A stretch of DNA of 64,000 bases from Glandiceps talaboti (Eukaryota > Hemichordata > Enteropneusta > Spengelidae). The translations under genes were made by a program, and so were the position numbers. Below, in pieces: positions 10,023-19,654 of the stretch (position 1 is the stretch's first letter; each line of letters opens with the position of its first letter). The notes under the pieces were generated by a model. That model was not told where the DNA came from and did not search any database. It saw only the letters and a list, made by a program, of their open reading frames with translations. The DNA is taken from NCBI RefSeq assembly GCF_964340395.1, contig NC_135554.1, positions 14,781,592 to 14,845,591 of the forward strand, written 5' to 3'.

Positions 10023-13000
10023 CGATGATGATGATGATGATGATGACGACGGCGATGGCGGTGACGACGATGATGACGACAATGACAATGACGACGACGA
10101 CGACTGCAGATATCCCTTATCAAACAATGATATCTGATTAGCAAGTGAAAGTGTGTTTAATTTCTACACTGACAGTTCTCTAAACATTCCCTATTTCTTG
10201 TATTTCAAGGAGTTACATCATATTGTTATCATGTAAATGTACCAGCACCATCGTCTACTCTAACAGTTGCCATTGGACAGTGGAGTGGAGTTGATATTAT
10301 AACCAACCAACAGACCTATGATACCAGTTATGAATCTAACAGGTTTGTGTTTTCTTTCTTCCACATACAGGCATTATTTCACATTTTTATGAAGTGAGTG
10401 TACCAATACCGTGTTCAATGCTGGCAATAGCTATTGGTCAGTGGCCATGCTTTCAAGTAAACCAGTCAGTTGACAATGTTGGAATAAAAACTGCAAAACT
10501 GTAGGTTATATTTTAACTATCAATTCTTAGTCTTTTTCACTGTTTTCACAGGACATGCATGGTTTGATATCGTGTGTCAGGTAAATGTATGGACAAAATG
10601 TCCCAGTTGAAGCTAGTGCAGGTTCAATGTTTCATCTCATTACCAATTCAGATATGATATTGTTTCCAAACAGGCATAAATATAATGATGAAAGTACAAA
10701 GTCATATTGGAAAGTAATGCTGATTTAGGAATGTGTAGGCAAAACAGTACAAAATAGTGTTACTATGGTAACAGATCGTATCATTGTGAAACTTTGATTT
10801 CCAGATCTGATGTTGCTCCACATTGTTGTCATGACAACAAATGGCCATGTCGTATTGGTCGATATGATCAATCTGTCCTACCATGTCGGATCTATGCACC
10901 ATCATCTATTCTACAGAAAGCTATAGCAGAGTTTGGTCCATGCTTACCAATGTATCTACAAGCAGTCTTTACATTACTAGGACCACACCCATTCAGCCGT
11001 CTAGATCTACTTATTGTACCGAAGTGCTTCTCAAGTCTTGGAATGGCAAGGTAGTATAATAAATTTGTAAATCCAGTTTTTAATCATTTCATTGGTATAT
11101 TTACATTGTTATATTTAGGTTGTTGCAAAGCCTTGATAAAGGTTAATACTACTAAACCAGAGTGACTATAGACTTTCAATTTAGAAGCACAGTGCTTTTT
11201 ATATCTCACGCGTTCTTTTGTTATAAATTGCATAAAAACGAAATAAAGGCAATGTAATGTTTCATGTGCTAGCTGCACATTATCAGTGTCTGTATTTTGT
11301 TTTGTGTTATTTCGTAACAAAAAACCTTGTGTGAGATGTAAAACACATTGTCTCCTGATTGAAACTCTATAGTCACTCTGGTTTGGTAGTAACTCTATTA
11401 CAGTATGAGAATACTCAACTTCATTTTTCTATTTCTTTGATGACATTTTACTTTGCTATGAAAAGTACAGTTTGTTCAAACCTGATATTTATGCAAGAGT
11501 GTTTGATCATAGTTTAGAATTCTTCATTGTCTAATCTTTACAAAATGAGTCACATTGTTATTTATTGTATGTTTTTCTTTCCAATATTGACCATAGTCCC
11601 AGTATTATATTCCTATCCCAATCTCTGTTATCTGGTGACCACAGTATGTGTATCAGACTAGCCCATGAAATCAGTCATTCATGGTTTGGACTCATCATTG
11701 GGGCACGTGATTGGACAGAGGAGTGGCTGAGTGAAGGATTTGCCACATACATGGAAGATTTGATACAAGCAGAGGCTAAGCAGGTACATACAGGTCAGAG
11801 GTCATATATTGCCATCTCTACTGAGTCATTTAGACCAAATGGTTGGATAGTAAGAAGTTAATGAAAGTCAAGTTAACTGTGACACTTTCAAGCGAGATCT
11901 TGAAGTGAAACATCCTTGCCTTTCATACACATCAAAATTTACTAATTACCAAATACAAATGTACATTTAAATAGTTACTTCAACTATAACTTCTAACTTT
12001 GAACTCCTGCTTTGTTTAATGACAGTGGAGTAAAGAAGAACAGGACCAACATTCCAATCTGAGATCAGTTATACGATATAGAGCATTGAAAGCAGAACTA
12101 GAGAATACAGAGGCAGAGTTACAGACATTAAGACCAAGTGGTGTTGATACTACAGGAAGTGAAAGTCTAGATGGAGAGGTTACATTTGTGAAAAATGGGT
12201 TAAATCATGAGAAAGGTTTCATGCAAGTCCATTATATCAAGGTACAGTTCATTATATCTAGGTACAGTTCATAGGTACAGGCGATTATATCAAGGTACAG
12301 TTCATTATATCAACGTACAGTCCATTATATCAAGGTACAGTTCATTATATCTAGGTACAGATCATAGGTACAGTCCATTATATCAAGGTACAGTTCACTA
12401 TATCAAGGTACAGTTCATAGGTACAGTTCATTATATCAAGGTACAGTCCATTATATCAAGGTACACTAAAAGTATCTCTTATGTCCATAAAATCAAAGTT
12501 TTTCAGTTGTTAAGATTGTCAATCATCAAGTTATGAGAAGGCGTTTTTACCAGTCCATTATATCAAGGTATAGTAAAGCTGTATTTTGTATGTGTCTGTA
12601 GTAGCAAGGTTTCTCAGTTTGAATGTTCATATTATCAATCTGAAGCTACATATACACTACATACAAGGAACACATTTGTCACATACCAATATTTATGATT
12701 TAGAGTTCATACTATAAACTTAAGTTGTGATTTGATATTAATATTACCATGTCATCAAATTCAATAAATGTATTGAAATTCTTTTACATTTATAGAAAAA
12801 TTGTTGTGTATCAAAACAAGCATTGTATTTTATAATGTAATATCATATTAAAGTCATTGACTCATGTTTCATTTTCACCAAGCAGGGATGTAGCTAACTT
12901 TAAAGGTAAATATGCCTTTCCAAAATTTGCCATGGTGGCGCTCTACTTCCTGTCTGTGTGTACCTTGGGGGTATACATTGTATAGGTTACTTGTTCATCA

Positions 13001-15675
13001 TAGAGCACTGCTGCTTTCCTTGATGTCTGAACAATGCAAAACACATCCCTGATTTATACTTCTATAGAATACCAAGGAACAAATCTCTTAAGAAACAGTA
13101 CTATGAGGTGGTGATATCCCCGATTTGAGCGAGGGCGCTGTACTCTCAATTTCCAGTTTGCAGTCTGCAATGGTCGATTGGAAAAGTAGGCAGTTATACC
13201 TACAAGGGAGACTCATGATTATACCCAACAATGGAAATATAGATTATTTAAATACAAATTCTTGAAATAGCAACTGACAAGAAATTACATCCCTGCTAGG
13301 ACAGTGTAACCTGAAAGACTTGTTATTGTGATCATTGTGAACACTCTAATCAGTTCCTGTATTATTGGCTGAAAGTCATCACATGTACTAACTATTATTT
13401 ATTTCTTGGTAGGGTTATTTCCTACTTCAACACTTCGGTAAGGTAGTTGATCAGTCCAACTTATTCCTTTACAGGGTTACTTCTTGCTTCGACATCTTGC
13501 CAAGTTAGTTGGTCAGTCCAACTTTAACCAAGTTATCAGGAACTATGTCACTATACATCATTGTCAGCAAGTTTTATCACAGGAATTATTTCAACTCTAC
13601 TTTGGTGCATTTCCACATCTCAGGTAAGGACCATAGGGTTGCCATGGCAATAAAGAATAGTAACAGTACTGGCTAAATAGTTTTCTATATAAGATAGATA
13701 AAGCCAGTGAAGTATAAAAATGTCATGTCTTTAGGAATGTGTGGTAAGCTTACAAGTAAGTACAGCCGCCATGTGAATATGATGTAAGATCTTATAAAGT
13801 AGTTGTACCAAAATAAATGGAAGGGTTTTGGTATGGTAGGACATATAACATTAGACAATGTATGATAATCTTACAAACTATCACTTCTAGTAATCTTTGC
13901 AAGATAAAGACAGATATAAAAAATGTAATGTTTTACATAAAATAACATGTTTACTTATCCAACCTACGATAACACAAAAAAGTGAAATTTGTACAAAATA
14001 TAATTACTAGAAACAATTAATTAGAATTCAATAAAGTGATTAATTTCAACCAACAGTTAAACTATTGGTGAACTCACAGTTGTACATCTCTGCTTTGCCA
14101 TATCTAAGAAATAAAAAACGTTTGGAATTTTGTCTTTAAATGAAGGGACCAAGGCATCACCACGGAAACCATCTATCGTGACTGGTTAGATCATCCTGGC
14201 ATGCCTCAAGACTTAAATCCTGATGATTTCACCCAAAATAACAGTTTGGTTGAAGAGGTCAATGTTGAGGTGAGGTCATGGGTTTAAGTTCAAAGTTGAA
14301 TTTACTGGGCTATGTTCCATATTATATATTTACAACAATAATTCATGTCTGACTCACTTGTTGAGTTACTCATGAACAAGCTAGCAAGCTATCAACATTT
14401 TGATTTTGTTTTTTAAGTTCCAAAAGTGGTTGATAATTGACAGAAGCAACCAGAAATGCAAGAAATCACCAAGAAAGAAGACAAAGATATTATTTGACAG
14501 TGCAGAGCGCAAACAGGTGAGTAATGATTATATTATTTTAAAGAAATGACCAGAAATGATAGTATAAAGTGAAAATAATAATAATAATAATAATCTTGTG
14601 TACATGTATAACTTATGGATATATTTGTACTAGTCAGTATTGTACACTGACAGAGCGCCCTCACACATCGGTCAAACAGCAGGCCAGTGAAGGAGGAACA
14701 TCATGACATATCTTAATAGTCTATATCTGTACATGTATCATAGTGCAATATCTTCAACGTTATGTTGACAATGGATCAGTGTAAAATTTACAAACTGTGT
14801 CAAGTGACTTGGTAAATGGAATTTTACTAGTCTTTTGGTATACAATTAAACTGGAAGTCAATAAATAGTGTTGTGAATACCATTACAGTTGATACCAGAC
14901 CAGCTTGTCCTTCTTCTTGAGAAGCTACTAGAGCTGGACACTATGTCTAAATCTACACTCAATCAACTTGACAAGACTTACAATGTAAGCAGTGGTAATG
15001 CTGATGTCAGACATCGATGGTGTGAATTACTTGTCAAACATCAACACAGAGGGCGCTATGATGATGTAAAGAAGTTTCTTACAGAGGACCAGGTAGGGAT
15101 TTACATTAAAAAATTGTATATCTCGAATTGTCAAATAAACTGCGGAAGCTATATTTATTAGTGATGAAAGACTTCTCTGCTAATAGAATCCACATGTGCA
15201 ATCAGGTGCCACAAGATGGAAAATGCAATGATCGGAATCATTTTGACCTTTAAATAGTTTAAATATTTCATTTCAAAGGTTAAATTAAAAACAAATAGAC
15301 AGGACAGGGCATGCTGTACACTTGGCAATATAACCAATTGTGAATTCATATTTCATGTTTCCCAACCAGACTGACAACTGTGTAAAGATAACTGCTAGTA
15401 TATTATGGTGTCAACATGTTTTATTCTTTTCCATGCAGGCAATGGGTGTGTATTTGTATGGCGAATTGATGGTTGCTGAGCAACCACGAGAAAAAAGGTT
15501 AGCACAAGACTGTTTCTTGTCAGTTGCTAATGAGATGGACTTTGGATGTCACAAAATAGTTCGAGAAATGATCTACGGGGAAGACGGTGTATCAGAGTCA
15601 ACCACTACTGATCCTGGTCAAACTGGACACATAGTTGGACACGAATCAACTAGTATGGTTCCTGATAGGCTGTAA
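8447..15675 (+). CDS. AOPEP: AOPEP orthologue, aminopeptidase O (complete, 11 coding exons)
   Basis: Coding exons: 8447-9345, 9757-9923, 10210-10342, 10805-11050, 11597-11783, 12026-12241, 13475-13623, 14146-14269, 14418-14516, 14889-15092 and 15439-15675. They give 886 residues plus a stop, against 819 in human. M1 zinc aminopeptidase: HEISH (residues 505-509) followed 18 residues later by Glu528 (WTEEWLSEGFATYMED). His505, His509 and Glu528 should bind zinc and Glu506 act as general base. As in vertebrate AOPEP, the exopeptidase motif GxMEN is replaced, here by LGMAS. Other matches are LPLMANTTDILVKHFIVDL, INNRALFPCQEPP, HPFSRLDLLIVP and a C-terminal ARM-like part (LIPDQLVLLLEKLLE, DVRHRWCELLVKH, AMGVYLYGELMV). 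The basic run K720-K730 is a likely nuclear or nucleolar signal. Human AOPEP can cleave angiotensin III. The start GAAACCATGG is a strong Kozak context and matches the human N-terminus. Confidence 0.95.
9346..9756 (+). other. AOPEP: AOPEP intron 1
   Basis: Unremarkable 411-bp AT-rich intron. Confidence 0.8.
9757..9923 (+). CDS. AOPEP: AOPEP coding exon 2
   Basis: After TTACAG; encodes TQGTWINNRALFPCQEPP and the following strand YVVLMSGDD. Ends GAT G|GTAGGT. Confidence 0.93.
9955..10100. repeat. (ATG)n trinucleotide tract in AOPEP intron 2
   Basis: About 22 ATG units degrading into GACGATGAC variants. If the 286-bp intron were retained, the frame from exon 2 would run through it as poly-Met and stop at 10139-10141. 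Confidence 0.95.
10210..10342 (+). CDS. AOPEP: AOPEP coding exon 3
   Basis: Phase 1 to phase 2, 133 nt. Encodes GVTSYCYHVNVPAPSSTLTV and AIGQW, matching human YYYVTMPMPASTFTIAVGCW. A diverged duplicate follows 28 bp downstream. Confidence 0.92.
10371..10504 (+). pseudogene. AOPEP exon 3b: diverged tandem duplicate of exon 3
   Basis: After a good acceptor (CCACATACAG), the phase-1 frame reads GIISHFYEVSVPIPCSMLAI then AIGQWP, identical to exon 3 at 14 of the first 25 residues. The frame meets TAG at 10502-10504, exactly at a TAG|GT donor-like site. The copy is 134 nt against 133 in exon 3 and ends out of phase for exon 4. The gap to exon 3 is only 28 bp, too short for a spliced intron, so the two could only be mutually exclusive. 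It is either a decayed copy or a stop-introducing alternative exon. Confidence 0.7.
10505..10804 (+). other. AOPEP: Remainder of AOPEP intron 3
   Basis: After exon 3b, a possible third, more decayed exon-3-like relic begins at 10552 (CACAG acceptor, GHAWFDIVCQVNV). Nothing else seen. Confidence 0.4.
10805..11050 (+). CDS. AOPEP: AOPEP coding exon 4
   Basis: After TTTCCAG; encodes SILQKAIAEFGPCLPMYL and HPFSRLDLLIVPKCFSSL, ending GMA-AG|GTAGTA. Contains the position where other M1 enzymes carry GxMEN. Confidence 0.94.
11051..11596 (+). other. AOPEP: AOPEP intron 4
   Basis: AT-rich. CTACTAAACCAGAGTGACTA (11147-11166) recurs approximately in inverted form near 11370-11390 (TATAGTCACTCTGGTTTGGTAG), which looks like the ends of a palindromic element of about 240 bp. 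Confidence 0.5.
11597..11783 (+). CDS. AOPEP: AOPEP coding exon 5 (zinc-binding site)
   Basis: After CCATAG; encodes IRLAHEISHSWFGLIIG and WTEEWLSEGFATYMED, the complete HExxH-18-E zinc site. Ends CAG|GTACAT. Confidence 0.95.
12026..12241 (+). CDS. AOPEP: AOPEP coding exon 6
   Basis: After GACAG; encodes a charged helical part (RALKAELENTEAELQTLRP) and ends NGLNHEKGFMQVHYIK, matching human HGLNPEKIFMQVHYLK. The donor AAG|GTACAG lies in the first unit of a 20-bp tandem array. Confidence 0.93.
12222..12575. repeat. 20-bp minisatellite that includes the AOPEP exon 6 5' splice site
   Basis: The unit TTCATTATATCAAGGTACAG and shortened forms recur about 12 times between the end of exon 6 and 12466, with one outlying copy at about 12552. 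The first copy contains the last codons of exon 6 (HYIK) and the true donor AAG|GTACAG at 12241. Later copies repeat the donor as AAGGTACAG, TAGGTACAG or AACGTACAG. Confidence 0.93.
12883..13295. mobile_element. Possible hAT-like non-autonomous element
   Basis: The ends carry CAGGGATGTA (12883-12892) and its inverted copy TACATCCCTG (13286-13295). hAT elements often begin CAGGG. No matching 8-bp target duplication was found, so this is tentative. Lies in AOPEP intron 6. Confidence 0.35.
13413..13474 (+). pseudogene. Partial duplicate of the 5' part of AOPEP exon 7
   Basis: After its own TGGTAG acceptor, GGTTATTTCCTACTTCAACA encodes GYFLLQHFGKVVDQSN, against GYFLLRHLAKLVGQSN in exon 7. The copy is 62 nt and runs into the true acceptor, so use of its acceptor would shift the frame. 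It probably serves as intron. Confidence 0.75.
13475..13623 (+). CDS. AOPEP: AOPEP coding exon 7
   Basis: After TTTACAG; encodes GYFLLRHLAKLVGQSNFNQV (human GYFLLRFLAKRLGD) and QVLSQELFQLYFGAFPHL. Ends AG|GTAAGG. A partial copy of its 5' end lies directly upstream. Confidence 0.93.
13624..14145 (+). other. AOPEP: AOPEP intron 7
   Basis: AT-rich intron without recognisable features. Confidence 0.7.
14146..14269 (+). CDS. AOPEP: AOPEP coding exon 8
   Basis: After TGAAG; encodes DQGITTETIYRDWLDHPGMP, matching human SVENIYQDWLESSGIP. Ends GAG|GTGAGG. Confidence 0.9.
14418..14516 (+). CDS. AOPEP: AOPEP coding exon 9 (basic localisation signal)
   Basis: 33 codons, residues 708-740. KCKKSPRKKTK is the equivalent of the human nucleolar-type basic cluster RRPRKRKRR. 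Ends CAG|GTGAG. Confidence 0.9.
14646..14713 (+). repeat. Left copy of an inverted repeat pair around AOPEP exons 10-11
   Basis: AGCGCCCTCACACATCGG and, after a gap, a segment ending TCATGACATATC match the reverse complement of 15676-15737. Lies in AOPEP intron 9. Confidence 0.7.
14889..15092 (+). CDS. AOPEP: AOPEP coding exon 10
   Basis: 68 codons after ATTACAG; encodes LIPDQLVLLLEKLLELDTMS and DVRHRWCELLVKHQHRGRYD of the C-terminal helical domain. Ends CAG|GTAGGG. Confidence 0.94.
15093..15438 (+). other. AOPEP: AOPEP intron 10
   Basis: 346 bp; nothing recognisable beyond splice sites. Confidence 0.7.
15439..15675 (+). CDS. AOPEP: AOPEP coding exon 11 (terminal)
   Basis: After ATGCAG; encodes AMGVYLYGELMVAEQPREKR (human AMGVYLYGELMVSEDARQQQ) and a tail of about 35 residues beyond the human end, stopping at TAA 15673-15675. 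Confidence 0.93.
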   Translation, partial: AMGVYLYGELMVAEQPREKRLAQDCFLSVANEMDFGCHKIVREMIYGEDGVSESTTTDPGQTGHIVGHESTSMVPDRL

Positions 15676-15737
15676 GATACGTCATGACGTTCCATCCTCA
15701 CCGGCCGATGTGTGAGGGCGCCCTGTCACGGCGTACC
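15676..15737 (-). repeat. Right copy of the inverted repeat pair, starting at the AOPEP stop codon
   Basis: Begins at the base after TAA. GATACGTCATGACG and CCGATGTGTGAGGGCGCCCT are the inverted partner of the intron 9 copy. It forms the start of the 3' UTR. Confidence 0.7.
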
Positions 15738-15911
15738 TTACAGACTAGCTTCCTGATTGAACTATAGAAATAATGATTGGTACAAATCCATAATAACCAG
15801 GATATATAGCTGGATCACAGTAAATATGGATGCCATTAGAACTGACTGAACTAAATGTTATTGCTTTTGCAGTACTTTTCATTGCCAAATATAGTGGTAT
15901 TTGTTTCTATT

Positions 15912-15917
15912 AATAAA
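15912..15917 (+). terminator. AOPEP: Candidate AOPEP polyadenylation signal
   Basis: AATAAA 237 bp beyond the stop codon. Other AATAAA hexamers occur further on, so this is only the first plausible one. Confidence 0.3.
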
Positions 15918-16155
15918 TATGAAATGAATGGGACAAAAATACCATGCTTCCTGTGCACTGTTGTACTTCTGAACAAAAGATTCCTCCATGAAGTATGTTC
16001 CTTGCAGACAAGGTCTCGGATTGTCAAACATTTCTTGGAATTATTGTTTAACCTGTATGTAGATGGTGGAGGATTGGGGTGTACAATACTGAAGGCCTAG
16101 GAACGTCACAGGTTTTAATCTCAGAGTATCATGGTATACACCACAGCAATAAGTT

Positions 16156-16279
16156 TAGCCTGTTTACTGCACTGTTGAGATACATCGTTAGCTGGTTGTA
16201 CCTGCTAGCCCTCATGATTACAAGGGCTAGGGGGTACAACCAGTTAACGATGCATCTCAACAGTGCAGTAAACAGGCTA
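16156..16279. repeat. Long hairpin: about 57-bp arms, 10-bp loop
   Basis: TAGCCTGTTTACTGCACTGT at the left is the exact inverse of the right end at 16260-16279. Pairing continues with few mismatches to CTAGCCCT/AGGGCTAG around the loop at 16213-16222. A foldback element or MITE is likely. An RNA from it would form one long stem. Confidence 0.9.
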
Positions 16280-16700
16280 CAATAAGTTGTACTCTCCCAG
16301 GGACATGCATCTTAAATTTCAGTGTCTGGTTCAAATCCTAGCTGATTTCAAAACTGGTAAGGTGTGTACATTGTTAGTCCAGAGATTGAGTATTGGGCTT
16401 GACTGTGCTGTTCACCAGAATGCTCAAGACAAGTAAACACGGAAATGGGTGATTTTGAAATTAATATCAAAAGCTGTTCTACATTTAATAAACCGATGAC
16501 ATTATCATGTCCACATGTGACTCTGTAGTGAAATAGGGTGTGGAGTTGACAAATAAACAAAAACATTCAGACTAATTGAATATGAATGAAAACTGAACGA
16601 GATAGCAATGTACAAATACCTGTCACTCTATGGTGGATTCCCGAAACTAGATGTCCCCTTGTGTTACTTGGTCGGTTTTTGCATAGCTTTAAGTCTATTG

Positions 16701-17480
16701 CACTGGGCTAGTAGTATATTGTCAGCATTGTCACAAGCCAAGACACTGGGCTAGTATATTGTCAGCATTGTCACAAGCCAAGACACTGGGCTAGTATATT
16801 GTCAGCATTGTCATAAGCCAAGACACTGGGCTAGTATATTGTCAGCATTGTCAAAAGCCAAGACACTGGGCTAGTATATTGTCAGCATTGTCACAAGCCA
16901 AGACACTGGGCTAGTATATTGTCAGTATTGTCACAAGCCAAGACACTGGGCTAGTATATTGTCAGTATTGTCACAAGCCAAGACACTGGGCTAGTATATT
17001 GTCAGCATTGTCACAAGCCAAGACACTGGGCTAGTATATTGTCAGTATTGTCACAAGCCAAGACACTGGGCTAGTATATTGTCAGTATTGTCACAAGCCA
17101 AGACACTGGGCTAGTATATTGTCAGCATTGTCACAAGCCAAGACACTGGGCTAGTATATTGTCAGCATTGTCACAAGCCAAGACACTGGGCTAGTATATT
17201 GTCAGCATTGTCACAAGCCAAGACACTGGGCTAGTATATTGTCAGTATTGTCACAAGCCAAGACACTGGGCTAGTATATTGTCAGCATTGTCACAAGCCA
17301 AGACACTGGGCTAGTATATTGTCAGTATTGTCACAAGCCAAGACACTGGGCTAGTATATTGTCAGCATTGCCACAAGCCAAGACACTGGGCTAGTATATT
17401 GTCAGCATTGTCACAAGCCAAGACACTGGGCTAGTATATTGTCAGCATTGTCACAAGCCAAGACACTGGGCTAGTATATG
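16701..17480. repeat. 40-bp satellite, about 19.5 copies
   Basis: A highly uniform unit containing AGACACTGGGCTAGTATATT and GTCAGCATTGTCACAAGCCA. The main variant is C or T in GTCAG(C/T)ATTG, in an irregular order along the array. The low divergence points to recent expansion. Confidence 0.97.
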
Positions 17481-19591
17481 TCAATATTAGTGAATGTGTC
17501 AAAGACAGAAGACATGAAAGACACACAGAGTATCTGTACTGCAGTTTATTGATTTCAAAGATATTAAAATATCAGTTACGGAAGAAAAAAAACACCAGTA
17601 TCAAACTAGACTTGTGAAGACTGAGAGAAATTTCACAAAGGATTTCATGGTCTCGGATGAAAGGCTAAAAACTCACATGATATAAAATACCCCATAGTCA
17701 GTAATTACAGAAAATATCAATAGTTTGGGGGGAAAAAAACAATAGAAATTCTTCATTTTATACACACTTTCAAAGACATTTACATTATACTGAGTTTTTA
17801 AAATCTGAAAAATACAGCTCAGCTCCAAAATTTCATCTGCTATTTTACATTGGTAATATGATACAGGCATAAGAAAAAATGGTACTTTTGGTCCTACGCT
17901 ACAGTCTAAGATTATACAATTGTACACGGAGATCCCCTAGATTTCTACTTGAACCCAGTACATACGACTGTCAGCTACCCTTTTGGCTATATACTCACTA
18001 CATCTTGACACACTGCACTACAACACAGGTTTCACCTTTATCTCATTGCGCAATCCTAATAAGATTTTATGCATGGTAAATTTATTTCATAAAATTGTAA
18101 AATATTAGTATAAGACAATACAAGTCCTTCATTGAACATATTCAAAAATGCACGCAAATAAGTAACATTTCATGTCTGTTAAAAGTTCGGAAAGTTCATG
18201 CAAATATATTTTTTCGGGACCAAAAAGTTTGTTATTTTGTGCTCAAATTGCCACACAAACAAATTTTGAGTTTTGTACCTGTGTATGTGGAGTTTATGAC
18301 AGCCTGCAAAAATGAAACAAATTTCCCATACTGCACCATGTTACCATAGCAACCATTACATCAAAACACAGTGAATGCTGTTTACCAGGTCATTTTAATG
18401 GGCAACGTAACTAACGGTGGTATATTTGAGCCAGTATTTTCAAAATGATAACCTTTTTGGGCAATTATTAAAAAAACACTACTGAATCCATCCCTCATCC
18501 CCCGAAAAAAGACTGAATTGTCAGTTTCCTTTCTTGTCCATCTGCTGACTTGGTACACAAGTATACACAGACTGCAGAGCTAATACTTTAAGCTCATGGG
18601 TCTAATTTTAAATGAGATGGACTCCCGAGTCCTGTCAAAAACAGATAACATCACATCAACTATGTCTCAAAGACCACAACACAGTTACATCTAAAATCAA
18701 ATAATTTCCAGACTTCTAATCTCTGAAAAGAGTATAGCTGGGTTTTTTTGCATGAACTTTCTTGTAAATTTGAGTTTTTATTCACACATGATTGAATAAA
18801 GTTGACAAAAATGTGATGTGAAATCTCCAAACCAAGAAAATACATCCTTTTTGGCACTAAAAATCAAGTGTATTATCTGTAATGCTATTGTACAGACAGA
18901 AAAATAACTCCATATACCAGATAAAATGACACAGCTGTACACATGTAAACAAAACATGTCCTGGTTAAAAGAAAGCACTAAACCAAACTGAGATATTTCA
19001 AGTTCATAACTTGTGTTGAACTTAAGTTAGCTAAAATCTGGTAAAACACAACAAAAAGAAACTGTAGAACACTGCATGACGTCAACTCAACTCAACAGAA
19101 AAGGATACTGTATTTATTAACTTGACATGATTTCAAACTCTACAAAGAGACCTACAAATAACAATTGTTCATTAAAAAAAATAAGCAGTCTCTTAAAATA
19201 CTTTACACAAGTCATTACTCTTACTAGTCATGGTTGATTTAAAATTGACCTTTGACCCGAAGGTCTTGATCTTACAGGAATACATTTAGGCAACTCAAGG
19301 TGCTTTCAAATCAAAAATCAAATGACTACATCTAATAATAATTCACGTCTGTTTAAAATCACATGGGGCGAATTCTCATTAAAAACTGAAGGTAAGGGAT
19401 AAAAGACGCTTGATATAAGGAAGTTTAGAATGTTGACATGGAAGAGTTGACAACTGGAAACAAGTATGGATGGAAATGGTATTGTTACATCTCAGTCTGA
19501 CTGACAAGTAAATACAAATATGTTTGTTGTAAATACTAATTGATATGGTGAGAGTACATTAACAATTTCTCAAATCCAAAACACAATGATA

Positions 19592-19593
<2 letters not shown>

Positions 19594-19633
<40 letters not shown>
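19594..19633. repeat. (CT)n microsatellite
   Basis: About 20 CT units, directly left of the CCAAT-rich repeat. Confidence 0.97.
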
Positions 19634-19636
<3 letters not shown>

Positions 19637-19654
19637 TTATGCCTTGTCATGTAC

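Noticed and set aside
9830-10141. Frame continuing from AOPEP exon 2 into poly-methionine, and minus-strand poly-Ser/poly-His frames
   Set aside because: They translate the (ATG)n tract in intron 2. The exon 2 donor and exon 3 acceptor are good and agree with the human protein.
16701-17480. CRISPR-like array
   Set aside because: The 40-bp units are head-to-tail with no unique spacers, and the genome is eukaryotic.
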